Source: JAWLGJ01 sp041685145
GTDB taxonomy: Bacteria; Pseudomonadota; Alphaproteobacteria; Rhodospirillales; Magnetospirillaceae
DNA length: 13,758 nt
NCBI GenBank assembly: GCA_041685145.1
Contig: JAWLGJ010000065.1
Coordinates: 1 to 13,758, forward strand
Reading direction: 5' to 3'
The notes beneath the pieces are model-generated. The model saw only the letters and a list, made by a program, of their open reading frames with translations, had not been told where the DNA came from and searched no databases. Shown here piece after piece: positions 7,346 to 13,758 of the stretch (position 1 is the first letter of the stretch; each line of letters begins with the position of its first letter). The position numbers were made by a program, and so were the translations under genes.

Positions 7346-8392
7346 ATGAACACGACCACCCGCAACGTCGCCATCCTGGGGGCCAGCGGCTACACCGGTG
7401 CCGAGTTGGTGCGCCTGCTTGCCGTCCACCCTTCCTTCCGTATTGCCGCCCTGACCGCCGACCGCCGCGCCGGGCAGCCGCTGGCGGCGGTGTTCCCGCA
7501 TCTGGGCGGGCTCGACCTGCCGGACCTGGTGGCGGTCGACGAGGTCGACTGGACGGGAATCGACGCCGTGTTCTGCGCCCTGCCGCACGGCACCACCCAG
7601 GAGATCATCGCCGGCCTTCCGGAACGGCTGAAGATCGTCGACCTCTCGGCCGATTTCCGCCTGCGCGACCTGGCGACCTATGCCGAGTGGTACGGCCACC
7701 CCCACCGCGCCCCCGCGTTGCAGGAGCAGGCGGTGTACGGCCTCACCGAACTGGCGCGCGAGGCGGTGCGCGGCGCGCGGCTGGTGGCGAATCCCGGCTG
7801 CTATCCCACGGCGGCGCAACTGCCGCTGGTGCCGCTGCTGGAAGGGGGGCTGATCGCGCCCGACGACATCGTCATCGACGCCAAGTCCGGCGTCACCGGT
7901 GCCGGGCGCGCCCCCAAGGAGGCGACCCTCTATGCCGAGGTCGACGGCGGCATCCATCCCTATGGCGTCGCCAGCCATCGCCATTCGCCCGAGATCGAGC
8001 AGGGGCTGTCGGATGCCGTGGGGCGGCCGGTGCCGGTGAACTTCACCCCCCATCTGATGCCCATGAGCCGCGGCATCCTGGCCAGCATCTATGTGCGGCT
8101 GGCGGGTGGCGCCGGCGCCGAGACGCTGCGCGAGGCGCTGGCGGCGCGCTATGCCGGCGAGCCCTTCGTGCGCGTGCTGCCGGCCGGCGCGGTGCCGGCG
8201 ACGCGGCATGTCCGCGGCTCCAACCACTGCCTGATCGGCGTCTTCGCCGACCGGGTGCCCGGCCGGGCGATGATCTTTGCGGTCATCGACAATCTGGTGA
8301 AGGGCGCTTCGGGGCAGGCGTTGCAGAACATGAACCTGATGTTCGGCCTGCCGGAGACGGCGGGCCTGGAACAGCAGCCGCTGTTCCCCTGA
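7346..8392 (+). CDS. argC: N-acetyl-gamma-glutamyl-phosphate reductase
   Basis: Third enzyme of arginine biosynthesis: it reduces N-acetylglutamyl 5-phosphate to the semialdehyde with NADPH in the cytoplasm. The 348-residue product is the usual type 1 ArgC length. The nucleotide-binding loop GASGYTGAELVRLL is at residues 11-24. LPHGTTQEI and VDLSADFRLRD follow. The catalytic Cys lies in ANPGCYPTAAQ, with the downstream KSGVTGAGRAPK and the HRHSPEIEQ region that supplies the catalytic His. AAGGAG lies eight bases before the ATG at 7346. The gene is followed after 16 bases by the carbonic anhydrase-like gene and probably shares its transcript. Confidence 0.97.
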   Translation: MNTTTRNVAILGASGYTGAELVRLLAVHPSFRIAALTADRRAGQPLAAVFPHLGGLDLPDLVAVDEVDWTGIDAVFCALPHGTTQEIIAGLPERLKIVDLSADFRLRDLATYAEWYGHPHRAPALQEQAVYGLTELAREAVRGARLVANPGCYPTAAQLPLVPLLEGGLIAPDDIVIDAKSGVTGAGRAPKEATLYAEVDGGIHPYGVASHRHSPEIEQGLSDAVGRPVPVNFTPHLMPMSRGILASIYVRLAGGAGAETLREALAARYAGEPFVRVLPAGAVPATRHVRGSNHCLIGVFADRVPGRAMIFAVIDNLVKGASGQALQNMNLMFGLPETAGLEQQPLFP

Positions 8393-8408
8393 ATGCGGGA
8401 GGCCAGCC

Positions 8409-8936
8409 ATGTCATCGACCGGTGTCATTCTTCCCTATAACGGCGTGCGGCCGCGCATCGCCGCGGACGCCTTCGTCGCCCCCACGGCGGCGATCATCGG
8501 CGACGTCGAGATCGGCGCCGGGTCCAGCGTGTGGTTCAACTGCACCCTGCGCGGTGACGTCCACCGCATTCGCGTCGGCGCCCGCACCAACATCCAGGAC
8601 GGCAGCGTCGTCCATGTCACGGCGGAAAAATTCGCCTGCATCATCGGCTCGGACATCACCATCGGCCACAACGCCGTCATCCACGGCTGCACGCTGGAGG
8701 ACGGCAGCTTTGTGGGCATGAGCGCCACGGTCATGGACGGGGTGGTGGTCGAGTCGCAGGCGATGGTGGCGGCGGGCGCCCTGGTTACCCCCGGCAAGCG
8801 TGTGCGCCGGGGAGAGCTGTGGGCGGGCAGCCCGGCCCGCCTCATGCGCCGTCTGACCGAGGAGGAGCTGGCGTTCTTCCCCGAATCCGCGGCCCATTAC
8901 GCGCGGGTGGCGGCCAGCTATCGCCAGGAGGCGTGA
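8409..8936 (+). CDS. Gamma-class carbonic anhydrase-like hexapeptide-repeat protein (YrdA/PaaY type)
   Basis: A 175-residue left-handed beta-helix protein. Hexapeptide turns run from about residue 20 (APTAAIIGDVEIGAGSSVWF) to 135, followed by a C-terminal helix (LTEEELAFFPESAAHYARVA). The three zinc-ligand histidines of the gamma-CA family are in place: one in SVVHVT and two in TIGHNAVIHGC. The protein should form a trimer with metal at the subunit interfaces. Members of this branch include carbonic anhydrases and metal-stimulated thioesterases, and the sequence alone does not decide the activity. GGGAGG six bases before the ATG gives a strong ribosome site. It follows argC by 16 bases and is followed directly by a hairpin whose first base is the last base of the stop codon. 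Confidence 0.92.
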   Translation: MSSTGVILPYNGVRPRIAADAFVAPTAAIIGDVEIGAGSSVWFNCTLRGDVHRIRVGARTNIQDGSVVHVTAEKFACIIGSDITIGHNAVIHGCTLEDGSFVGMSATVMDGVVVESQAMVAAGALVTPGKRVRRGELWAGSPARLMRRLTEEELAFFPESAAHYARVAASYRQEA

Positions 8937-8960
8937 TTTCCGGCTCGCTGCCGGAAATTT
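8936..8960 (+). terminator. Hairpin after the argC-carbonic anhydrase unit
   Basis: A perfect 9-bp stem, ATTTCCGGC (8936-8944) with GCCGGAAAT (8950-8958), closes a five-base loop. The stem starts on the last base of the stop codon. The following T run is short (TT, G, T), so it may be a weak terminator or an mRNA 3'-end stabiliser. Confidence 0.6.
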
Positions 8961-9024
8961 GTCATGGTCCGTCCGACCGTCTGCGGCTATAAGCCCTCCT
9001 CGTCTGCCTGGGGAGGAATAGCCC

Positions 9025-9447
9025 GTGGCTTTCAAGGATTTCGAGGCATTCGAGACCGGCCATCCCGAGATTGACGAGGACCACCGGCGCCTCGCCAATA
9101 CCATCGAGATGATCAACCGCGCGATGGCGGCGGGAAGCGCCGAAATGTGCAATGACTTCGTTCGCCTGTTCCTGGCGGCGGTGGCGACGCATTTCGAGCG
9201 CGAGGAGAAACTGCTGCGCGAGCTGGGCTATCCGGGCGCCGACGAGCACGCCGCCTTTCACGCCGACCTGTTGGAGCGGGCGCGCGAGATGAGCAAGACC
9301 TGCGAGAACGTGCCGCCGGCAGAGTTCCAGGCCTGCTTCGATCGCATCGTCGCCTTTTTCGTCGAGGACGTCGTGCGCGGCGATCACGCTTTCCATTCCT
9401 GGTTCCAGGAAATGGGCATCACCGGGCGCCCGTTGCACCGCCGTTAG
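9025..9447 (+). CDS. Bacteriohemerythrin-family protein
   Basis: A 140-residue single-domain hemerythrin-like protein. Such proteins carry a di-iron centre that binds O2 reversibly and are linked to oxygen sensing, storage or delivery. Ligand positions visible are His20 (EIDEDHRRL), His56 and Glu60 (HFEREE), His75 and His79 (DEHAAFH), and Asp120. The fifth His, normally in HIxxxD, is replaced by Asp115 (DVVRGD). The GTG at 9025 is the start, because GGAGG lies eight bases upstream and the family begins with a short Phe/Trp-containing segment. TATAAG at 8988-8993 resembles a -10 box, but no -35 lies at the proper distance. The xylanase gene follows without a visible terminator. Confidence 0.9.
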   Translation: MAFKDFEAFETGHPEIDEDHRRLANTIEMINRAMAAGSAEMCNDFVRLFLAAVATHFEREEKLLRELGYPGADEHAAFHADLLERAREMSKTCENVPPAEFQACFDRIVAFFVEDVVRGDHAFHSWFQEMGITGRPLHRR

Positions 9448-9571
9448 CCCCCGGCCTTTCGCCGTCCGTCCGGAGGAACGGTTGGATCGCCCAAGGGGCG
9501 GATGGCCGTCGGCGGCGGCGCTCCCCATATTCGAAGCCGGACTATGGCAGGGGCTGTGGGAGACGGGCGCG

Positions 9572-10654
9572 GTGGTGTCGCGTCGGAACTTTCTGGCCGC
9601 GGCCGGTGCGGCGGCGGCCCTGACGGCGGGCGGCAAGGCCCTGGGGGCCTGTGGCGGCGCCGACGGCCTGCGCGCCGTCGCCTGCGCCGGCGGCCGCCGT
9701 TTCGGCGCGGCGGCCAGCACCCCCGTCCTTGGCCGTGAGCCGGCGCTGGCCGACCTCTATGCCCGCGAGTGCTCGGCGTTGACGCCGGAATGGGAATTGA
9801 AATGGGCGCAGATCCAGAAGACGCCGGGTCAATTCCATTTCGCCGCCATCGATCGCCTCGCCGCCTTTGCGCGGCGCCACGACATGATCCTGCGAGGCCA
9901 CACCCTGCTCTGGCACCTCGACATGCCGGACTGGCTGATTGCCGATCTTGGCCGCGACACCTGGGCGCGGCTGATCGAGCGCCACATCCACGCCGTCTGC
10001 GGCCGCTATCGCCAGGACTTCTTTTGCTGGGATGTGGTCAACGAGGCAGTGCAGACCGAGGACGGCCGTTCCGACGGCCTGCGCGATTCGCCCTGGCTGC
10101 GGGCGGCGGGGCCAGCCTATGTCGAGACCGCCTTCCTGCTGGCGGCGGAGGCGGCGCCGGGGGTGCGGCTGGTCTACAACGACTTCGGCCTAGCGGGCTC
10201 CAGCCAATGGGTCCGGGGCCGCCAGACGGCGGTGCTGCGCCTGCTGGAGCGGTTGCGGGGGCGCGACGTGCCCGTTCACGCCCTGGGGATGCAGGCGCAT
10301 TTGCGTGTCGGCGACGAATACGACCAGCGGGTCATGGCCGACTTCCTGCGCGAGGTCGAGGCGATGGGCGTGCGTCCGGTGATATCCGAACTGGACGTGA
10401 CCACCGACCGGGTCGAGGGCGCCGCCGCCAAGGACGCCGCCGCGGCGCGCCTGGCGCGCCATGTCCTCGATGTCGTCCTCGGCGAGACCGCCTGCGATAC
10501 GGTGGTGACCTGGGGGCTGGCCGACCCGCAGTCGTGGATACGCCGCCGCCGGCCCGAGGCGCGGCCGCTGCCGTTCGACGATAACCTGCGGCCCAAGCCG
10601 CTGTACGAGGCCATCCGCGCCGCGCTGGCGGCGGCGCCGCCGCTGCCGGCCTGA
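9572..10654 (+). CDS. Tat-exported endo-1,4-beta-xylanase, glycoside hydrolase family 10
   Basis: GH10 enzyme expected to cut internal beta-1,4 xylosidic bonds by a retaining mechanism. A Tat signal (SRRNFLAAAGAAAALTAGG) opens the protein. The Cys in LGAC makes a lipoprotein form possible, although a Lys just before it argues against. The catalytic domain shows ALTPEWELKW, RGHTLLWH, WDVVNEAV with acid/base Glu158, GMQAHL, ISELDV with nucleophile Glu273, and VTTWGLADPQSW. Nothing essential seems missing, and 360 residues fits a single-domain GH10. I prefer the GTG at 9572, with GGGAG nine bases upstream, because Tat signals usually have short N-regions. A TTG at 9482 with GGAGG upstream would add 30 residues and cannot be excluded. 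It follows the hemerythrin gene without a terminator. A long structured 3' region ends at 10883. Confidence 0.93.
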   Translation: MVSRRNFLAAAGAAAALTAGGKALGACGGADGLRAVACAGGRRFGAAASTPVLGREPALADLYARECSALTPEWELKWAQIQKTPGQFHFAAIDRLAAFARRHDMILRGHTLLWHLDMPDWLIADLGRDTWARLIERHIHAVCGRYRQDFFCWDVVNEAVQTEDGRSDGLRDSPWLRAAGPAYVETAFLLAAEAAPGVRLVYNDFGLAGSSQWVRGRQTAVLRLLERLRGRDVPVHALGMQAHLRVGDEYDQRVMADFLREVEAMGVRPVISELDVTTDRVEGAAAKDAAAARLARHVLDVVLGETACDTVVTWGLADPQSWIRRRRPEARPLPFDDNLRPKPLYEAIRAALAAAPPLPA

Positions 10655-10725
10655 GCCTGCCTTACCAAAGGTTAATCTGGCCGCAAGACGGCGGTAACGC
10701 GGCGTCCGTTATCGTCGTTTCCGGG

Positions 10726-10883
10726 TTGACGGCGATCTCGCCAGAGTGGCGGGCCGGGTCGCCGGGGCCAAGCGGGATACCCGCGGGGCCAACCGCGTGC
10801 GAGCCAGTGTCCATCTCCCCTTACCCTCGGCTGGCGAGGGATCTTGATCGGGCCGTCGTCTTCTGGCGACGGCCCTTTTTTTT
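10726..10883 (+). ncRNA. Candidate small RNA or structured 3' UTR after the xylanase gene
   Basis: No protein gene is credible here. The plus-strand transcript would fold into successive hairpins: GGCG/CGCC (10731-10742), GCGGG/CCCGC with a three-base loop (10772-10784) inside GGCC/GGCC arms, and CCCTCG/CGAGGG (10824-10840). A strong terminator follows. Between the last two hairpins lies a single-stranded pyrimidine-rich TCTCCCCTTA (10814-10823), complementary to ribosome-site-like sequence. GGGGCCAA is repeated at 10764 and 10785. No clear promoter was found, so it may be a 3'-UTR-derived RNA of the xylanase transcript. The 5' end is a guess, and the next gene is on the other strand, so it is not a leader. 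Confidence 0.35.
10850..10883 (+). terminator. Strong rho-independent terminator
   Basis: A perfect 9-bp GC stem, GGGCCGTCG (10850-10858) with CGACGGCCC (10867-10875), closes an eight-base loop and is followed by eight T (10876-10883). It stops rightward transcription 11 bases before the 3' end of nosL. Read leftward there is no T tract after the stem, so it does not serve nosL. Confidence 0.92.
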
Positions 10884-10894
10884 ATTGCCGGCGT

Positions 10895-11425
10895 TCAGTC
10901 GCCGGGCGGGTGCGGGTGCTCGGCCTCGGCGGCGGCGTCGCTTCCCAGGACGTAGTCGGGCGGAATGTCGGCGAAGGCGACCACCTCGCCGCCGTGTCGG
11001 TTGGCGAAGTCACGCGCCGCCGCCGGGTCCGAGAACGGCACCGCCTCCATCTGCCCCATCCCTCCGCGTCGGCGGCTGCCGATGACGTAGACCGCCGCGT
11101 CGGCGGCGATCCAGGGGCCGGGGACGGCCGCCTCCCAGGTCTCGGCGCCGGTCATGTCGGTGACGTAGAAGGCGCGCCAGTCGGGCTCCTCGGGCAGCAG
11201 CGTGAAGGCGAGGCCGTCGCGCACCGACGAGAACCAGATCGGGTCGCCGTCCTCGACCAGCCGGATCTGCGCCTTGGGCCCGGCGTGCTCGGCCACCAGC
11301 ATTCCGCAGTAGTGGCCGACGGCGTCGGCGCTCATCTCGGCCGGCGGCGGCGGGGGGGCAACCGCCTCGTCCTCGCCGCAGGCGACGAGCAGGAGCGCCA
11401 GCAGCGCCGCCAACATCCGGATCAT
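10895..11425 (-). CDS. nosL: NosL, copper-binding lipoprotein for nitrous oxide reductase maturation
   Basis: A 176-residue lipoprotein that supplies Cu(I) to the periplasmic assembly of the NosZ copper centres. The signal LAALLALLLVAC gives lipidation at Cys16. A Pro-rich linker is followed by GHYCGMLVAEH, with the conserved Cys40-Gly-Met42 that marks NosL. The later family motif GGMGQMEAVPFSD lies at residues 121-133. The start at 11425 overlaps the nosY stop as ATGA, and GGAGG lies five bases upstream. The open frame extends upstream but only as a shadow of nosY. It is the last gene of the visible nos block. No leftward terminator is evident behind it, so transcription may continue toward the xylanase 3' region. 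Confidence 0.95.
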   Translation of the reverse strand: MIRMLAALLALLLVACGEDEAVAPPPPPAEMSADAVGHYCGMLVAEHAGPKAQIRLVEDGDPIWFSSVRDGLAFTLLPEEPDWRAFYVTDMTGAETWEAAVPGPWIAADAAVYVIGSRRRGGMGQMEAVPFSDPAAARDFANRHGGEVVAFADIPPDYVLGSDAAAEAEHPHPPGD

Positions 11426-12249
11426 ATCATCCTCCGCGAAAATACCAGGCCGGCGGCGGCCAGCGGCACCGCCACCCAGGCCGCCAGCACCGCCACCAGC
11501 AGCGACGGCGCCAGCGCCGCCTGCTCGGCCACGCCCAGCAGACCGGAGAAGCCGCGCACCTCTTCGAAGCCGGTCAGGTTCAGCAGCCGATAGGTGTCGG
11601 CGGGGTTGAGCAGCAGCAGGGCGCGGAACACCCCCGGCGTCACCAGGTCGCCCTCGCCGGCGGCCAGCAGCCCCAACAGGGCGGCGTCGTAAATGAGGAC
11701 GAACAACAGCCATACCGCCACCGCCAGCCCGGCGGCGGTGGCCCGTTCGGCGGCAACGGCGCTGAGCAGATACCCCACCGCCAGGAACGCCGCCCCCAGC
11801 AGCACCGAACTGCCCACCAGCGCCGCGAAGGCTGGCCAGCCCTCAATGCCGGTCTCGGCCGCCCAGGCCAAGGCGGCGCCGCCGACGCCGAAGCCGACGA
11901 CGGTGGCGATGGCCAGCACCGTCAGATGCCCCAGGAATTTGCCCGCCACCGCCTGCCAGCGCGCCACCGGATAGGTCAGCAGCAGCAGCATGGTGCCGCG
12001 CTCGATCTCGCCGACCAGGGAATCGTGGGCGATGGTGAGCGCGATCAGCGGCAGCAGGAAGATGCTCAGGGACGACAGGCTGACCACCGTCACCGCCAGC
12101 GGCGAGGCGCCGATGGTTCCGGTGGGCGCGCTGCCGAGGAAGCCCAGCGCCAGCGCCAGCGCCGCCAGCAGCACCGTCGCGGCGACGACGACGCGGTTGC
12201 GGAAGGAATCGCGCAGTTCCTTGGCGGCGAGGACGAGGATCACCCGCAT
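11422..12249 (-). CDS. nosY: NosY, ABC-2 type permease of the nitrous oxide reductase maturation complex
   Basis: A 275-residue inner-membrane protein with about six hydrophobic helices. It starts with MRVILVLAAKELRDSFRNR, a typical amphipathic entry helix, then VVVAATVLLAALALALGFL. The loop SLVGEIERGTMLLLLTYPVAR, here in the residue 90-115 region, is the coupling segment of ABC-2 permeases. NosY pairs with the ATPase NosF and the periplasmic NosD to support copper-site assembly on NosZ. The ATG at 12249 overlaps the nosF stop (TGATG). A GTG directly before it is possible but adds one residue only. The C-terminus SRRMI overlaps the nosL start. Confidence 0.95.
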   Translation of the reverse strand: MRVILVLAAKELRDSFRNRVVVAATVLLAALALALGFLGSAPTGTIGASPLAVTVVSLSSLSIFLLPLIALTIAHDSLVGEIERGTMLLLLTYPVARWQAVAGKFLGHLTVLAIATVVGFGVGGAALAWAAETGIEGWPAFAALVGSSVLLGAAFLAVGYLLSAVAAERATAAGLAVAVWLLFVLIYDAALLGLLAAGEGDLVTPGVFRALLLLNPADTYRLLNLTGFEEVRGFSGLLGVAEQAALAPSLLVAVLAAWVAVPLAAAGLVFSRRMI

Positions 12250-13163
12250 CACGGCGCCTCCCCGACCGAGGTGAAGCGGGCGTAGACGGCGGCCAGGCCC
12301 GGCGCCTCGATGTCGACGTCCTCGACCTCGGGGCCAAGCGCGGTGACCCGCCGCAGGGCCTCCAGCTTGTCCTGCCAGCGGCATTCGAGGATGACGCGAT
12401 TGCCGTCGACGCTGCCGCCGAGGCCGTTGAGGCGCGCCGCCACCGCCGCCGCCTGGCCGGGCGCCACCCGCAGGCGCAGCCGCACCGGCAGCCCGGCGCG
12501 GCGGCGCAATTCGTCAAGGGTGCCGGCGGCGACGAGGCGGCCGCGGTCCATCACGGCGATGCGGTCGGTGCGCTCCTCCAACTCGGTGAGGATGTGGGAG
12601 GACAGGAGCACGGCGCCGCCGGTGCGGGCGCGCTCGCGCAGGATGTCGTAGAACACCGCCCGCAGGTCGGGGTCCAGCCCGGTCGTGGGCTCGTCCAGCA
12701 GCAGCAGCCGCGGCTCGCCCAGCAGCGCCTGCGCCAGCCCCAGGCGCTGGCGCATTCCCTTGGAATAGGTGCGCACCCGCCGCCCGGCGGCGCGGGCAAG
12801 GCCGACGCGCTCCAGCAGGGCGGCGCATTCCTTGGCCGGGCGGCGCTTCAGCCGGGCATAGAAGCGCAGAACCTCGCCGCCGGTCATCGCCTCGTGGAAG
12901 GCGACGTTTTCGGGCAGGAAACCCACTTCCCGCAGCGCCGCCGCGTGGCGGCCGCCGGCGGGATCGTCGCCCAGCACGCGCACATGGCCGCGGGTGGGAC
13001 GGATCAGGCCCAACAACAGCTTCATCAAGGTGGTCTTGCCGGCGCCGTTGTGGCCGATCAGCGCCAGGCGTTGCCCCGCCGGCAGGTCGAGGCTGACGGC
13101 GCGCACCGCCTCGATGCGGCCGTAACGCACCGTCACGTCGTCAAGATCGGCGACGACGGTCAT
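12249..13163 (-). CDS. nosF: NosF, ABC transporter ATPase of the nitrous oxide reductase maturation complex
   Basis: A 304-residue cytoplasmic ATPase, close to the usual NosF length. Walker A GHNGAGKTT is at residues 37-45, FLPENVAFHEAMT forms the Q-loop region with Glu85 in the NosF manner, the signature is YSKGMRQR (133-140), Walker B is LLLLDEPTTGLDP with Asp157-Glu158, and the H-loop His is residue 190. A C-terminal domain of about 80 residues follows, as in related ABC-2 ATPases. It drives the NosDFY complex. The ATG at 13163 overlaps the nosD stop by four bases (ATGA), and its own stop overlaps nosY by one base, so the genes are likely translationally coupled. Confidence 0.96.
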   Translation of the reverse strand: MTVVADLDDVTVRYGRIEAVRAVSLDLPAGQRLALIGHNGAGKTTLMKLLLGLIRPTRGHVRVLGDDPAGGRHAAALREVGFLPENVAFHEAMTGGEVLRFYARLKRRPAKECAALLERVGLARAAGRRVRTYSKGMRQRLGLAQALLGEPRLLLLDEPTTGLDPDLRAVFYDILRERARTGGAVLLSSHILTELEERTDRIAVMDRGRLVAAGTLDELRRRAGLPVRLRLRVAPGQAAAVAARLNGLGGSVDGNRVILECRWQDKLEALRRVTALGPEVEDVDIEAPGLAAVYARFTSVGEAP

Positions 13164-13758
13164 GGCGCCTCGCGGGCGGCGACCGGCGGCGGGCGCATCA
13201 GCGGCGCGGTGTCGACGACGCCGCCGGGATACGCGGCCGGAAACTGCGCCTGCGCCCAGCGCACCGCCTGTACCGCCGGGCTGTTGAGCAACAGCGCGGC
13301 CAGCGGATGGCGCCACACCACCTGGTCGACGAGGTCGTTGGGCCGATAGGCGGCGTCGGCGATGGCGTCGCCGTCGAGGTCGAAGGCCGGGTTGTCGCTC
13401 CAGTAGTTGCCGACACCCTCCACCGACCAGTCCAGCGCCCGCGTGCCGACATACTTGACCTGGGTGCGGTTGCCGACGAAGGCGTTCTCGAAAATGCGGT
13501 TGCGCTCCGAGCCGGCGGTGAAGTGCACGCCGATGCCGCAGCCCTCGAAACGGTTGCGGCGCAGCGTGTTGGTGTTGGAATTGTAGATGAACACGCACTT
13601 CTCGCCGGCGCCGACCACGGCGTTGTCCTCGATGGTCGAGGCGTTGGCGAAGTTCAGCAGCAGCCCATTGTCGCGGTCGCCGCGCGAAAGGTTTCCCCGC
13701 GCCTCGATGCCGGTGGAATACATCAGCGCGAAGCCCGCGTGATTACCCAGCGATGCAT
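13160..13758 (-). CDS. nosD: NosD, periplasmic beta-helix component (C-terminal part of gene)
   Basis: The C-terminal 198 residues of NosD; the gene continues beyond the right edge, and the last complete codon starts at 13756. Parallel beta-helix repeats of the NosD/CASH type are visible: LGNHAGFALMYS, GIEARGNLSRGDRDNGLLL, STIEDNAVVGAGEKCVFIYN, TNTLRRNRFEGCGIGVHF, RNRIFENAFVGN. The family-typical end GNYWSDNPAFDLDGDAIADAAYRPNDLVD follows, then a helical tail with PLMRPPP. NosD is exported and works with NosF and NosY in assembling the copper sites of NosZ. Its stop overlaps the nosF start. nosZ, and perhaps nosR, would be expected further to the right, outside the window. Confidence 0.94.
   Translation of the reverse strand, partial: ASLGNHAGFALMYSTGIEARGNLSRGDRDNGLLLNFANASTIEDNAVVGAGEKCVFIYNSNTNTLRRNRFEGCGIGVHFTAGSERNRIFENAFVGNRTQVKYVGTRALDWSVEGVGNYWSDNPAFDLDGDAIADAAYRPNDLVDQVVWRHPLAALLLNSPAVQAVRWAQAQFPAAYPGGVVDTAPLMRPPPVAAREAP

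Noticed and set aside
7313..8428. 371-residue open frame antisense to argC
   Set aside because: Shadow frame. The translation is Arg/Gln/His-rich with no recognisable motif, and it covers all of argC, which is certain.
8961..8993. TTGTCA and TATAAG as a promoter for the hemerythrin gene
   Set aside because: The two hexamers are separated by 23-24 bases, too far for a sigma70 promoter, and no better -35 was found.
9769..10584. 271-residue open frame inside the xylanase gene
   Set aside because: Shifted frame of GH10. It is Arg/Gly/Pro-rich, and the GH10 frame contains all catalytic motifs in order.
10667..10683. CtrA-like sequence TTACCAAAGGTTAA after the xylanase stop
   Set aside because: The first half is TTAC rather than TTAA and the spacing is six rather than seven bases. 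There is no gene start next to it that would make sense of such a site.
10655..10883. Known housekeeping RNA (SRP RNA, 6S RNA, tmRNA) in this gap
   Set aside because: I looked for the conserved SRP tetraloop region, tmRNA ends and 6S-like long central-bubble folding and saw none, so the region stays an unnamed candidate.
10726..11085. Open frames reading rightward through the 10726-11085 region
   Set aside because: They run through a strong terminator and antisense to nosL, and their translations are low-complexity. The region upstream of the terminator fits a structured RNA better.

Overview
The window is GC-rich (roughly 70 percent by eye) and densely coded. It reads as ordinary chromosome of an alphaproteobacterium, probably of the Rhodospirillales. 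This assignment is an inference from three things: a Rhodospirillum-type K+-independent proton-pumping pyrophosphatase, a DUF1013/TrcR-type regulator of the kind known from alphaproteobacteria, and the rplM-rpsI-argC neighbourhood. The nos genes at the right end suggest the organism can respire nitrous oxide. I saw no insertion sequence, phage gene, CRISPR array, tRNA or rRNA.

Left part (1-5171). The 3' part of hppA (+) ends at a strong hairpin terminator that appears to work in both directions. Facing it is a leftward set: a crotonase-family gene, an unrecognised helical protein, a PIG3-type quinone oxidoreductase and a DUF1013/TrcR-type regulator. The first three are tightly packed. The regulator has its own sigma70-like promoter, whose -35 box covers the stop codon of the oxidoreductase gene. 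A PaaI-type thioesterase diverges from the crotonase gene.

Middle part (5135-8960). A monooxygenase-fold (ABM) gene and a 73-residue unknown gene form a coupled leftward pair. The 3' end of the pair overlaps the thioesterase gene tail to tail by 37 bp. Then come the ribosomal protein operon rplM-rpsI (+) with promoter and terminator, a small exported protein (-), and argC plus a gamma-class carbonic anhydrase-like gene (+), followed by a hairpin.

Right part (9025-13758). A bacteriohemerythrin is followed by a Tat-exported GH10 xylanase, with no terminator between them. About 195 nt of structured sequence after the xylanase stop ends in a very clear intrinsic terminator and may hold a small RNA. 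Facing it is the leftward nosD-nosF-nosY-nosL block, each gene overlapping the next by 1-4 nt. These genes serve maturation of nitrous oxide reductase: NosDFY form the periplasmic/ABC complex and NosL is the copper-carrying lipoprotein.

Most of the window is conventional. The points most worth a second look are the helical protein ending in a FliM/CheZ-like CheY-docking motif, the crotonase lacking both catalytic glutamates, the possible small RNA at 10726-10883, and the hemerythrin with Asp where the fifth His ligand is expected.
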